This document shows, piece after piece, positions 24,306 through 31,774 of a stretch of DNA of 64,000 nt (positions within the stretch are counted from its first letter, which is position 1; every line of letters begins with the position of its first letter). Source of the stretch: an uncultured Pseudomonadota bacterium. GTDB lineage: Bacteria > Myxococcota_A > UBA796 > SXON01. The notes under the pieces are model-generated. The model searched no databases, was not told the origin of the DNA, and saw nothing but the letters and a program-made list of their open reading frames with translations. The translations under genes and the position numbers were made by a program. Location of the stretch: contig CAISIK010000014.1 of NCBI GenBank assembly GCA_903885375.1, forward strand, positions 1 through 64,000, in the 5' to 3' direction.

Positions 24306-25727
24306 ATGCTCTTCATCAGCGACGAGTTCTTCGTCTTCCTGTTGCTGGCGGTGGCGGCCTCGGTGCTCGCTCCCAACGGGAATGTGCGGCGCTACGCCGT
24401 CCTGGCGTTCTGCGTATGGTTCTACGCCAGCTGGAGCCTCCCGTTCATGGGGCTCCTCGCGGCGAACATCGTGGCCGACTACTTCCTCGCGCTCGGCATC
24501 CAGGCGTCCGCCTCCGCCGCGCGGCGGCGGGTCTTCGTGACCGCGAGCGTGACGATGAACCTTGGGATGCTTGCGGTCTTCAAGTACGCGGGCTTCTTCG
24601 CCTCGACCAGCAACGACGTGCTCCATCTGCTCGGCACCTCCCTCACGCTCCCGGTCCCGCACCTCATCCTGCCGCTCGGCATCAGCTTCTACGTCTTCCA
24701 GGCCATCTCGTATACGGTCGACATCTACCGGGGTCTGCTCACCCCCACGCGCGATCTGGCCCGGCTCGCCACGTTCATCATGTTCTTCCCGCACCTCGTG
24801 AGCGGGCCGATCGTGCGCGCGGCCGAAATCCTGCCGCAGCTCGACCGGCTCGAACGTCCGCCCGTCATCGAGGACGTCATGGCGGGCACGAAGGATTTCG
24901 TCCTCGGATTTGCGCGCAAGGTCTTCTTCGCCGACAACTTCGCGCTCCTCGCCGATGCGACCTTCGGGGCGCCGGAGCGCTACGGCAGCGTCGATCTGCT
25001 GGTGGGTCTCCTCGCGTACGCTTTCCAGATCTACTTCGACTTCTCCGGCTACTCGCAGATGGCTGTGGGGCTCGCGCGCCTCTTCGGCATCCATTTTCCC
25101 GACAACTTCGACGCGCCTTACATCAGCCGCTCGCTCCAGGAGTTCTGGCGTCGCTGGCACATCTCGCTCAGCCGCTTTTTGCGCGACTACCTCTACATTC
25201 CCCTGGGAGGCAGCCGCGCGGGGGCCGCGCGCACCCTGTTCGCGCTCTCCGCCACCATGCTCATCGGCGGCTTCTGGCACGGCGCCAACTGGACGTTCGT
25301 GGTGTGGGGCGCCATCCACGGCTTCGGTCAGGCCCTCGCGTGGGCCTACCGCCAGTTCCTGCGCGGCCCCTCGCACGCCCGGTTCTGGGACTCCCCGGTG
25401 GGGAACGCCGCCGGCTGGACGCTCACCCTCTCCACCGTGCTCGTGGCCTGGGTCTTCTTTCGCGCGCCCGACCTGCCTTCGAGCCTCGCGTACCTCGGGC
25501 GCATGTTGGGCGCGGCCCCCGGTACGGCGCACCTCGACTTGGGTGGTCTCCAGACGGGGCTCTTCGCCGCCGCCGTGGGGTTCCACCTGATCGCGTACTT
25601 CCGTCCTCAACTGGCGATTCCCTGGCCGCGCTCCGCGCTCGGGCAGGGGCTCGCGGTGGGCGCGGGCTATTTCATCTGCGTGGCGGCCAAGGCCGCCGAT
25701 GCGCCCTTCATCTACTTCAACTTCTGA
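24306..25727 (+). CDS. MBOAT family O-acyltransferase (AlgI-like)
   Basis: Polytopic inner-membrane acyltransferase of 473 residues. MBOAT proteins such as AlgI and DltB move acyl groups across the membrane to acylate surface polymers. Characteristic segments are FKYAGFFAS, ILPLGISFYVFQAISYTVDIY, FFPHLVSGPIVRAAEI, FWRRWHISLSRFLRDYLYIP with the conserved Trp-His, and GGFWHGANWTFVVWGAIHG with the catalytic His. It starts directly at the cmk stop. The following gene encodes an SGNH-like, DltD/AlgJ-like protein, the typical second component, so an envelope glycan, lipid or protein O-acylation system is likely. The acceptor is not identifiable. Confidence 0.93.
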   Translation: MLFISDEFFVFLLLAVAASVLAPNGNVRRYAVLAFCVWFYASWSLPFMGLLAANIVADYFLALGIQASASAARRRVFVTASVTMNLGMLAVFKYAGFFASTSNDVLHLLGTSLTLPVPHLILPLGISFYVFQAISYTVDIYRGLLTPTRDLARLATFIMFFPHLVSGPIVRAAEILPQLDRLERPPVIEDVMAGTKDFVLGFARKVFFADNFALLADATFGAPERYGSVDLLVGLLAYAFQIYFDFSGYSQMAVGLARLFGIHFPDNFDAPYISRSLQEFWRRWHISLSRFLRDYLYIPLGGSRAGAARTLFALSATMLIGGFWHGANWTFVVWGAIHGFGQALAWAYRQFLRGPSHARFWDSPVGNAAGWTLTLSTVLVAWVFFRAPDLPSSLAYLGRMLGAAPGTAHLDLGGLQTGLFAAAVGFHLIAYFRPQLAIPWPRSALGQGLAVGAGYFICVAAKAADAPFIYFNF

Positions 25728-25738
25728 GTCCACCCGCC

Positions 25739-26731
25739 TTGTCCCGCGCCACCGCCTTCCTCGCCGGCCTCGTCCTCACCCTCGGGGTGGGGCCGCTCGC
25801 CGCGTGGTGGACGCTCTCGGTCCACGAGCCCCGCTGCCCCTGGGGGGAGCCGTTCTGGACGGGCGACCTGCCTGCCGGGGAGGGAGAGGTCGGGGGGCTT
25901 GTGCTCGGCAGCTCGCGCATGGGCGCCGATCTCGACATCGGGGCGCTCGCCGCCGGGACGGGGTTCGCCTGGCAACGGGTGGCCCGCCACACCCTCACGG
26001 AGAACGCGCTCCCACCGAGCTACCCGCTCCTGCTGGGCTCCTCCGATGCGCGCCCCGGCCTCGAGGTGTTGGTCGTGGAGGTGAACCCGCTCCTGTTCGA
26101 CGAGGTGAGCTGTGCGCGTCCGCCCCTCCCGCATGTCCCGCTCCAACCGGGTTGGTTCGGGCGCGGCGAAGCGCTCGGCGTCGAGAACCGTGCCAGCGCC
26201 CTCTCCATGGCGATCCTGCCCCACCGCTGGCTGGCGGGGAGCGGGCGCCGCCACGACCTCGTCGAGCACGCCAAACACCCGGCCCACGCCCTCGGCGCCG
26301 TCGCAGACCTCCGCTTCGGCGCGCGCGCGCCGCTCGCCCGCTGGGCCGGCGAACCGGCGCCCGAGCGCACGGTGGAGAACGCCTGGAAGCGGCGGGCCTT
26401 CCTGCTGGGCGGGCCGATCTCCACGTGGGTGCCGAAGGTGAGCCGGAGCTGTCTCTCCGCCGTCGAAACCACGGTGCGCGTGGCCGATGCGCAGCGCACC
26501 TTCTTCGTGATCCTGCCGATGCGCTCGATGTTGCGCGACACCATCGAGCCGGACTACCAGACCGAGGCGCAGGCGGCGTTCCGTGACCTCGCGGCGAGCC
26601 TGCCGCGCACGGCGCTCCTCGACCTCTCCACCCGCTTCGACGCCGAGCCGGAAGCGTTCAACGACTTCGACCACCTCACGCCCGAGGGGTCCGACATCTT
26701 CACGGGGGAGCTCGCCGAGCTCTTTCAATAA
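25739..26731 (+). CDS. SGNH-like partner of MBOAT acyltransferase (DltD/AlgJ-like)
   Basis: Membrane-anchored extracytoplasmic protein of about 330 residues. The TTG at 25739, 11 nt after the MBOAT stop, gives a signal anchor (FLAGLVLTLGVGPLAAWW); the frame is open far upstream but only antiparallel to cmk and MBOAT coding. The soluble part has a block-I-like GSSRMG (Ser about residue 59), VVEVNPLLFD, IPM-type strands (VILPMRSML) and a C-terminal FDHLTPEGSDIF, equivalent to the Asp-x-x-His catalytic end of SGNH hydrolases. In AlgJ/AlgX and DltD such proteins complete the acyl transfer outside the membrane. No strong ribosome binding site; translation may be coupled to MBOAT. Confidence 0.78.
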   Translation: MSRATAFLAGLVLTLGVGPLAAWWTLSVHEPRCPWGEPFWTGDLPAGEGEVGGLVLGSSRMGADLDIGALAAGTGFAWQRVARHTLTENALPPSYPLLLGSSDARPGLEVLVVEVNPLLFDEVSCARPPLPHVPLQPGWFGRGEALGVENRASALSMAILPHRWLAGSGRRHDLVEHAKHPAHALGAVADLRFGARAPLARWAGEPAPERTVENAWKRRAFLLGGPISTWVPKVSRSCLSAVETTVRVADAQRTFFVILPMRSMLRDTIEPDYQTEAQAAFRDLAASLPRTALLDLSTRFDAEPEAFNDFDHLTPEGSDIFTGELAELFQ

Positions 26732-26745
26732 TCGCAGGGGGATCG

Positions 26746-29460
26746 ATGGCCGCCAAGGACAAGCCCTTCGTCTTCGACGACTGGGTGGAGCTCGATCTCT
26801 CGCGTGCCCAACGGGAGGGCCGTCTGCAGCCCGTCTTCGGGCTCGACGACACGCTGCGGCAGCTGGAGGATGTGCTCACGGCCGAGGGCAAGCGCACGCC
26901 GGTGCTCACCGGCCCGCCCGGGGTGGGCAAGTCGGCGCTCGTTCACGCCATCGTTGCGGCCTCGGCGGCGGGCGAGGGGCCCGCTTGCTTCCGGGGCGTC
27001 ACCTTCGTGCAGCTCTCCCTGAGGAGCATCGCCAGCCACTTCAAGGAGGCCTCCGACGGCACGGACACGTTGCAGGCCATCTTCGACCACATCCACCGCG
27101 CGGACCCCCCGATCGTGCCGTTCGTGCGGGACATGCACGTGGCCTTCTCCCTGGACTGGGAATCGAGCCTCCTGCGCTTCTGCACGGGCTCCACGCGCCC
27201 CTTCCTCGGCGAAGCGAGCGGGCGCACCTTCCGCACGATGATCGACTGCATGCCGGATCTCGGCGACTACCTCGTGGACATTCCGGTGGATGAGCCGAGC
27301 GTAGAGCGCACCCGCGCCATCGTGAGTCGCTGGGCCGACCACCAGCACGAGCGCACGGGCCGCGTGATCACGCCCGTGGCGCAGCGCGCCGCCATCGACC
27401 TCACGGGCCGCTTCATCGGCAACCGGCACTTCCCGCGCAAGGCCCTCGACCTGCTTCGTGAAGCCCGGGACTGCGCGGCCGGGGAGGGGATCGTGGGCTT
27501 GCGCGAGGTCATCCAGCGGTTCTCGAGCAACACGCGCGTGCCCACCGCGCTCATCGATCCCGCGGTGCACCTCGACATCGGCGCCACCCGGCGCTTCGTG
27601 AGCGATCGTCTCCTCGGGCAGGACGAGGCGGCCGACGCCGTGGTGCGCGTGATCGCGCTCATCAAGGCCAACCTGGCCGACCCGCGGCGTCCCTTCGGCG
27701 TCTTCCTCTTCGTGGGGCCGACCGGCGTGGGCAAGACGCACACCGCCCAGCTCCTCGCGGAGTACTTTTTCGGTGAGAAGTCGCGCATGATCCGCGTGAA
27801 CCTCTCGGACTTCGCCACCGAGATGGGGCACGCCCAGCTGTTCGGCACGCCGAGCGCGCACAACCTCGAAGGAAGGCGAGGGGAGCTGGCCCGCCGGCTG
27901 GGCAACGCCCCCTTCGGCGTGCTCCTCCTCGATGAACTGGAAAAGGCCAACCGGGCCGTCCACGACGGGCTGCTCCAGCTGGTGGACGAGGGGCGCTACA
28001 TCAACGGCAACGGCGAGACGGTGTCGGTCCGCAGCCTCATCGTCATCGCCACGAGCAACGCGGGCGCCGAGGTGTACCGCGAGTCGGGCGTGGGTTTTGC
28101 AGACCAACGGGACACCCGCACGCTCGACGCCGAGCTCGACCGCCGCGTGCTCGGCATCTTCCGGTTCGAATTCCTCAACCGGTTCGACCGCGTGGTGCAT
28201 TTCCACCCGCTCGGCCGCGCCACCATCCGGGCCATCGCCCGTCGCGAGCTGGCCGGTCTGCTCGACCGCGAAGGCCTGCGCGGGCGCGATCTGCACGTGG
28301 AGGTCGATGCCGACGTGCTCGACTGGCTCGTGGCGCATGGCTACCACCCCCACTTCGGTGCTCGCTTCCTGCGGCGGGAGATGGAGCGCGATCTCGTCGG
28401 CCCGCTCGCCACCTTCATCGTGGGCAACGGCGTGGTGGACGGCGAGACGCTCCTCCTCGGCGTACGCGGCGGGCGGATCGAGGTCCGTAGGTCCGCGGAG
28501 ACGGCCGCGGCGCCGGCCACCGCGGCCGCCCCGGTCGATCGGGATGTCGACGCCGCGCTCCACGCCTGGGCCCCGCTGCGGGAGGCCAACGCGGCCCGCC
28601 GGGCGGAAGCGCAGGACCTGCTCGACCGGAGCGTGCACCCCGCCTTCTGGGCCGATGCCGCCGCCGCCAACGCGGTGCTCCGCCGCTACCGCAGCCTCGA
28701 TGCCCGCCTCGCTGCGGAGGCGCGCCTCCTCGGGGTGGTCCGCCGCCTCGAAGAGCTGCCGCCGGAGGCGCCCACCGACCGGGTGGAAGCCGCCGTGGCC
28801 GACGCCTGGCAGGCCCTCCGGCGCTGGCGCTCGCTCGATGCCGCCGGCGATGACGACGGCGCCTTCCTCCTCATCGGCGCGGCCGAGGCCAACGGCCGGG
28901 TCGACGCCGAGTTCCTCGCCGAGCTGCTCGCGGTGGAGTCCGCGTGGCTGCGGCGCCTCGGGCTCGAGGCCACGGTGGTGGCGGAGGAGCTGGTGGGCGA
29001 TCACGTGGTGGGCGTGGCGTTCGAGGTGGAGGGGCCCGGCCTCCACAACGCCCTCGCGATGGAGGTGGGCGTGCACCGCCGCCGCCGCCCAGAGGGCGAT
29101 GCGGACCGCCTCCTCGTGGAGCTCGTGCCCCGGCGGTCGAGCCACGTGGGCGGCGCGTTGAGCGACGTTCGGCGGGCCGCCGGCACGTTCGTGGCCGAGG
29201 TGCGCGCGAAGGTGGTGGTCGCGTTGGAGGATCGCGGCCTCAGTCGGGTTTTCCGGGGGGCGGACCGCGACACCCTCTCGCTCCTGGCGGGCGCGGTGGC
29301 GGGGGCCAACCCCGCGGAGGCGAGCCCGGCGCGGGCCTACCACTACGATGGGGTGGCCGTGCGGGACCTCCGCACGGGGGCCTTCGTGACCCTGGCGCGC
29401 GATCTGCGGAAGGGGGCGTTGGAGCCGCTTCGTCAGGCCTGGGAGCTCCGGAGCCCTTGA
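26746..29460 (+). CDS. AAA+ ClpA/B-like ATPase fused to a GGQ-less release-factor-2-like domain
   Basis: 904 residues. D1 has a Walker A (GPPGVGKS, 56-63), but the expected Walker B reads PIVPFVRDMH (122-131) and lacks the Asp-Glu pair. D2 is intact: GPTGVGKT (324-331), GVLLLDELEK (391-400), and arginine-finger region FEFLNRFD (474-481), then a ClpB-D2-small-like domain to about 580. There is no Clp N-domain. After an Ala-rich linker, 612-904 align by eye with RF2: HPAFWAD (631-637; RF2 has DPxxWN), DDGAFLLIG, FLAELLAVESAWLRRLGLEA, EVGVHRR (773-779; RF2 TETGVHRL) and YHYDGVAVRDLRTG (865-878; RF2 IKDLRTG) near the end. The segment that should hold GGQ is short and lacks it. It may remodel ribosomes or translation complexes. 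It lies just upstream of rpsA. Confidence 0.85.
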   Translation: MAAKDKPFVFDDWVELDLSRAQREGRLQPVFGLDDTLRQLEDVLTAEGKRTPVLTGPPGVGKSALVHAIVAASAAGEGPACFRGVTFVQLSLRSIASHFKEASDGTDTLQAIFDHIHRADPPIVPFVRDMHVAFSLDWESSLLRFCTGSTRPFLGEASGRTFRTMIDCMPDLGDYLVDIPVDEPSVERTRAIVSRWADHQHERTGRVITPVAQRAAIDLTGRFIGNRHFPRKALDLLREARDCAAGEGIVGLREVIQRFSSNTRVPTALIDPAVHLDIGATRRFVSDRLLGQDEAADAVVRVIALIKANLADPRRPFGVFLFVGPTGVGKTHTAQLLAEYFFGEKSRMIRVNLSDFATEMGHAQLFGTPSAHNLEGRRGELARRLGNAPFGVLLLDELEKANRAVHDGLLQLVDEGRYINGNGETVSVRSLIVIATSNAGAEVYRESGVGFADQRDTRTLDAELDRRVLGIFRFEFLNRFDRVVHFHPLGRATIRAIARRELAGLLDREGLRGRDLHVEVDADVLDWLVAHGYHPHFGARFLRREMERDLVGPLATFIVGNGVVDGETLLLGVRGGRIEVRRSAETAAAPATAAAPVDRDVDAALHAWAPLREANAARRAEAQDLLDRSVHPAFWADAAAANAVLRRYRSLDARLAAEARLLGVVRRLEELPPEAPTDRVEAAVADAWQALRRWRSLDAAGDDDGAFLLIGAAEANGRVDAEFLAELLAVESAWLRRLGLEATVVAEELVGDHVVGVAFEVEGPGLHNALAMEVGVHRRRRPEGDADRLLVELVPRRSSHVGGALSDVRRAAGTFVAEVRAKVVVALEDRGLSRVFRGADRDTLSLLAGAVAGANPAEASPARAYHYDGVAVRDLRTGAFVTLARDLRKGALEPLRQAWELRSP

Positions 29461-29484
29461 CAGATGGAGACATCAGGATAAACG
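29457..29484 (+). promoter_or_regulatory. sigma-70-type promoter candidate for rpsA
   Basis: A perfect -35 TTGACA (29457-29462) overlaps the TGA stop of the AAA+ gene. GATAAA (29478-29483, 15-nt spacer) or TAAACG (29479-29484, 16-nt spacer) could serve as the -10. Transcription would begin near 29491, giving a leader of about 160 nt before the rpsA ATG. Confidence 0.45.
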
Positions 29485-29494
29485 CGCGGGCCGC

Positions 29495-29513
29495 CGGAGG
29501 TTTCAATCCTCCG
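29495..29513 (+). promoter_or_regulatory. stem-loop at the start of the rpsA leader
   Basis: CGGAGG (29495-29500) pairs perfectly with CCTCCG (29508-29513) across the 7-nt loop tttcaat. No T-tract follows, so it is not an intrinsic terminator. It would lie at the 5' end of the predicted rpsA mRNA. The rest of the leader to 29652 holds no recognisable small gene or riboswitch; an in-frame GTG at 29554 has no ribosome binding site. Confidence 0.4.
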
Positions 29514-29652
29514 ATCAGCTCGGCGCGGACGTGCTGAGGACACGCTCCCCGCTGTGGTCATCCACCATCCCGGTGGGCCGGACCACACCCTCAACCTCCT
29601 CTTCGACCCCAACCAACGCACCGCCCTGCGCGGCGCCGGATTCCATTCCTTC

Positions 29653-31368
29653 ATGAGCAACCCCACCCTCGATCTCGACTCCCCCCTCGACCAGGTCAGC
29701 CGCGCTGACTTCGAGAGCTTCTTCAACGAATTCCTCGCCGACCGCTCCGTGCGTGAGCAGAGCGTCGTGCGTGGCACGGTGCTCGAAGTGGGCGACGAGT
29801 TCGTCACTGTTGACGTCGGCTACAAGGCCGAGGGCGTCATCCGCCGCTCCGAGTTCCTCAACGAGGCCGGCGAGCTCTGCATCAAGGTGGGCGACGAGGT
29901 GGATGTCTACCTCGACCAGATGGGCGAGGAGGACGGTGTCCTCGAGCTCTCGAAGGAGAAGGCCGACCTGATGAAGGCCTGGGAGGAAATCTCCAAGGCG
30001 GTCGAGCGCGACGAGACCGTGAGCGGCCTCATCACCTCCCGCGTGAAGGGCGGCCTCGCCGTCGATATCGGCGTCAAGGCCTTCCTCCCCGGCAGCCAGG
30101 TCGACCTGCGCCCGGTCAAGAACCTCGACAAGCTCATCGGCGAGACCCACGAGTTCAAGATCATCAAGTTCAACAAGAAGCGCGGCAACCTCGTGCTGAG
30201 CCGCCGCGTGCTGCTCGAGCGTGACCGCGAAGAGAAGAAGAACGAGACCCTCAAGTCCCTCAAGGTCGGCGCGGTGATGGTCGGCACCATCAAGAACATC
30301 ACCGACTACGGCGCCTTCGTGGACCTCGGCGGCATCGATGGCCTCCTCCACATCACCGACATGAGCTACGGGCGCATCCAGCACCCCAGCGAGCTCTTCG
30401 AAGTGGGCGCCCAGCTCGACGTGAAGGTGCTTCGTTACGACGAAGAGTCCGGTCGCGTGTCGCTCGGCTACAAGCAGATCCGGCCCGATCCCTGGGAAGA
30501 TGCCGAGTACAAGTACCCGGTCGGCGCCACCATCCGTGGCCGCGTGGTCAGCCTCCCCGACTACGGCGCCTTCGTGGAGCTCGAGGATGGCATCGAGGGC
30601 CTCGTGCACATCTCCGAGATGACCTGGAACAAGCGCGTCAAGACGCCCAGCAAGCTCGTAAACATCGGCGACATCGTCGAGGCGCGCGTCCTCGGGATCG
30701 ACCTCGAGAACCGCCGCATCAGCCTCGGCATGCGTCAGCTCGAGCAGAACCCCTGGGAGGCCGCGGCCGACAAGTACGCGCCCGGCACCGTGGTGAAGGG
30801 CATCGTGCGCAACATCACCGACTTCGGCGTCTTTATCGGCATCGAAGATGGGATCGACGGCCTCGTGCACGTCAGCGACATGAGCTGGGGCCAGCGCGTG
30901 CGTCACCCCTCCGAGAAGTTCGAGAAGGGCGATGAGGTCGAGGCCCGCGTGCTCAACGTGGACGTCGAGAACGAGCGCTTCAGCCTCGGCATCAAGCAGC
31001 TCCACGACGACCCGTGGAAGAGCGTCTCCGGCCGCTACTTCCTCGGCCAGGTCATCAACGGCAAGGTCGTCCACAAGGTCGACTTCGGCGTGTTCGTCGA
31101 GATCGAGGATGGCGTGGAGGGTCTCATCCACTTCAGCGAGCTCGCCAACAACGACGGCGACTGGCAGGCCAACTACGCCGAAGGCGCCGCCATCGCCGCG
31201 GAGATCATCAACATCGACGTGGGCGATCGCAAGGTCAGCCTCTCGGAGAAGTCGGCGATCGACCGCGCTCGCGGCGGCGACATGAACGAGGTCCTGCGCA
31301 AGCAGGGCGACAGCTCGGCCAAGTTCGGCGACATCATGGGCGACCTCAGCCGCCGCATGAAGGAATAG
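29653..31368 (+). CDS. rpsA: 30S ribosomal protein S1
   Basis: Ribosomal protein S1 binds mRNA near the ribosome platform and helps load structured or weak-SD messages. The 571-residue product has six S1 (OB-fold) domains, each recognisable by a G-x-V...V.G.-GFV-like start, such as VVRGTVLEVGDEFVTVDVGY, VGTIKNITDYGAFVDLGG, RGRVVSLPDYGAFVELEDG and KGIVRNITDFGVFIGIEDG. The ATG at 29653 starts the typical acidic N-terminus (MSNPTLDLDSPLDQVS); an upstream open stretch from 29554 does not look like S1. No Shine-Dalgarno sequence precedes the ATG, as in E. coli rpsA. An intrinsic terminator follows at 31394-31431. Confidence 0.96.
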   Translation: MSNPTLDLDSPLDQVSRADFESFFNEFLADRSVREQSVVRGTVLEVGDEFVTVDVGYKAEGVIRRSEFLNEAGELCIKVGDEVDVYLDQMGEEDGVLELSKEKADLMKAWEEISKAVERDETVSGLITSRVKGGLAVDIGVKAFLPGSQVDLRPVKNLDKLIGETHEFKIIKFNKKRGNLVLSRRVLLERDREEKKNETLKSLKVGAVMVGTIKNITDYGAFVDLGGIDGLLHITDMSYGRIQHPSELFEVGAQLDVKVLRYDEESGRVSLGYKQIRPDPWEDAEYKYPVGATIRGRVVSLPDYGAFVELEDGIEGLVHISEMTWNKRVKTPSKLVNIGDIVEARVLGIDLENRRISLGMRQLEQNPWEAAADKYAPGTVVKGIVRNITDFGVFIGIEDGIDGLVHVSDMSWGQRVRHPSEKFEKGDEVEARVLNVDVENERFSLGIKQLHDDPWKSVSGRYFLGQVINGKVVHKVDFGVFVEIEDGVEGLIHFSELANNDGDWQANYAEGAAIAAEIINIDVGDRKVSLSEKSAIDRARGGDMNEVLRKQGDSSAKFGDIMGDLSRRMKE

Positions 31369-31393
31369 TCCGGGTCGCCTCCGGGCCCCGATG

Positions 31394-31431
31394 CGGCCTC
31401 ACCCTCCCGGGGGTGGGGCCGTTTCGCTTTT
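31394..31431 (+). terminator. intrinsic terminator after rpsA
   Basis: CGGCCTCACCC (31394-31404) pairs with GGGTGGGGCCG (31411-31421), with one G-T wobble and a 6-nt loop. TTTCGCTTTT (31422-31431) follows. The clearest Rho-independent terminator in the window, 26 nt after the rpsA stop. Confidence 0.85.
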
Positions 31432-31456
31432 GGGGCCAACGGGCTACAAGAGGCCC

Positions 31457-31753
31457 ATGCGCTGGGTGAAGATCCTTTTGGTGCTGCTCGGGCTCGTGGC
31501 CGGGGCGGCGTTCGTGATGCAGAACAGCGCGCGCACCACCGAGCTGTCGTTCGATGTGATGGTGGCCGCCTGGAAGCTGGCTCGACCGATCTCGGTGCCG
31601 GCGCTCATGGGCATCTGCCTCGGCGTGGGCGCGCTGGTGGCCTGGGCTCTCGGGCTCTCGGCCCGGGTGGCCCTGCAGCGGCGCGTGCGGCAGCTCGAGC
31701 AGGAGAACGCGCTTCGCGGGGCGAAGCCGTCGTCGGATGGCGGCTGGTCCTGA
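31457..31753 (+). CDS. LapA (DUF1049) domain membrane protein
   Basis: Small inner-membrane protein of 98 residues resembling the lipopolysaccharide assembly protein A domain. It has two hydrophobic helices (VKILLVLLGLVAGAAFVMQN and VPALMGICLGVGALVAWALGL) and a short cytoplasmic coiled coil (LQRRVRQLEQENALRG), the typical LapA layout. In gamma-proteobacteria LapA works with LapB and FtsH to adjust LpxC and LPS synthesis; LapB is not in this window. A lapA-type gene close after rpsA is a conserved arrangement, here without ihfB between. AGAGG and a TACAAG box precede the ATG at 31457. Confidence 0.8.
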   Translation: MRWVKILLVLLGLVAGAAFVMQNSARTTELSFDVMVAAWKLARPISVPALMGICLGVGALVAWALGLSARVALQRRVRQLEQENALRGAKPSSDGGWS

Positions 31754-31774
31754 GGCGGAGGCGCCCCGGGGGGC

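Noticed and set aside
23876..25738. Very long N-terminal extension of the SGNH-like gene through cmk and MBOAT
   Set aside because: It is an out-of-frame reading of those genes; the signal anchor appears only after 25739.
29554..29652. N-terminal extension of S1 from a GTG at 29554
   Set aside because: The translation does not resemble S1 and overlaps the predicted leader; ATG 29653 gives the family N-terminus.
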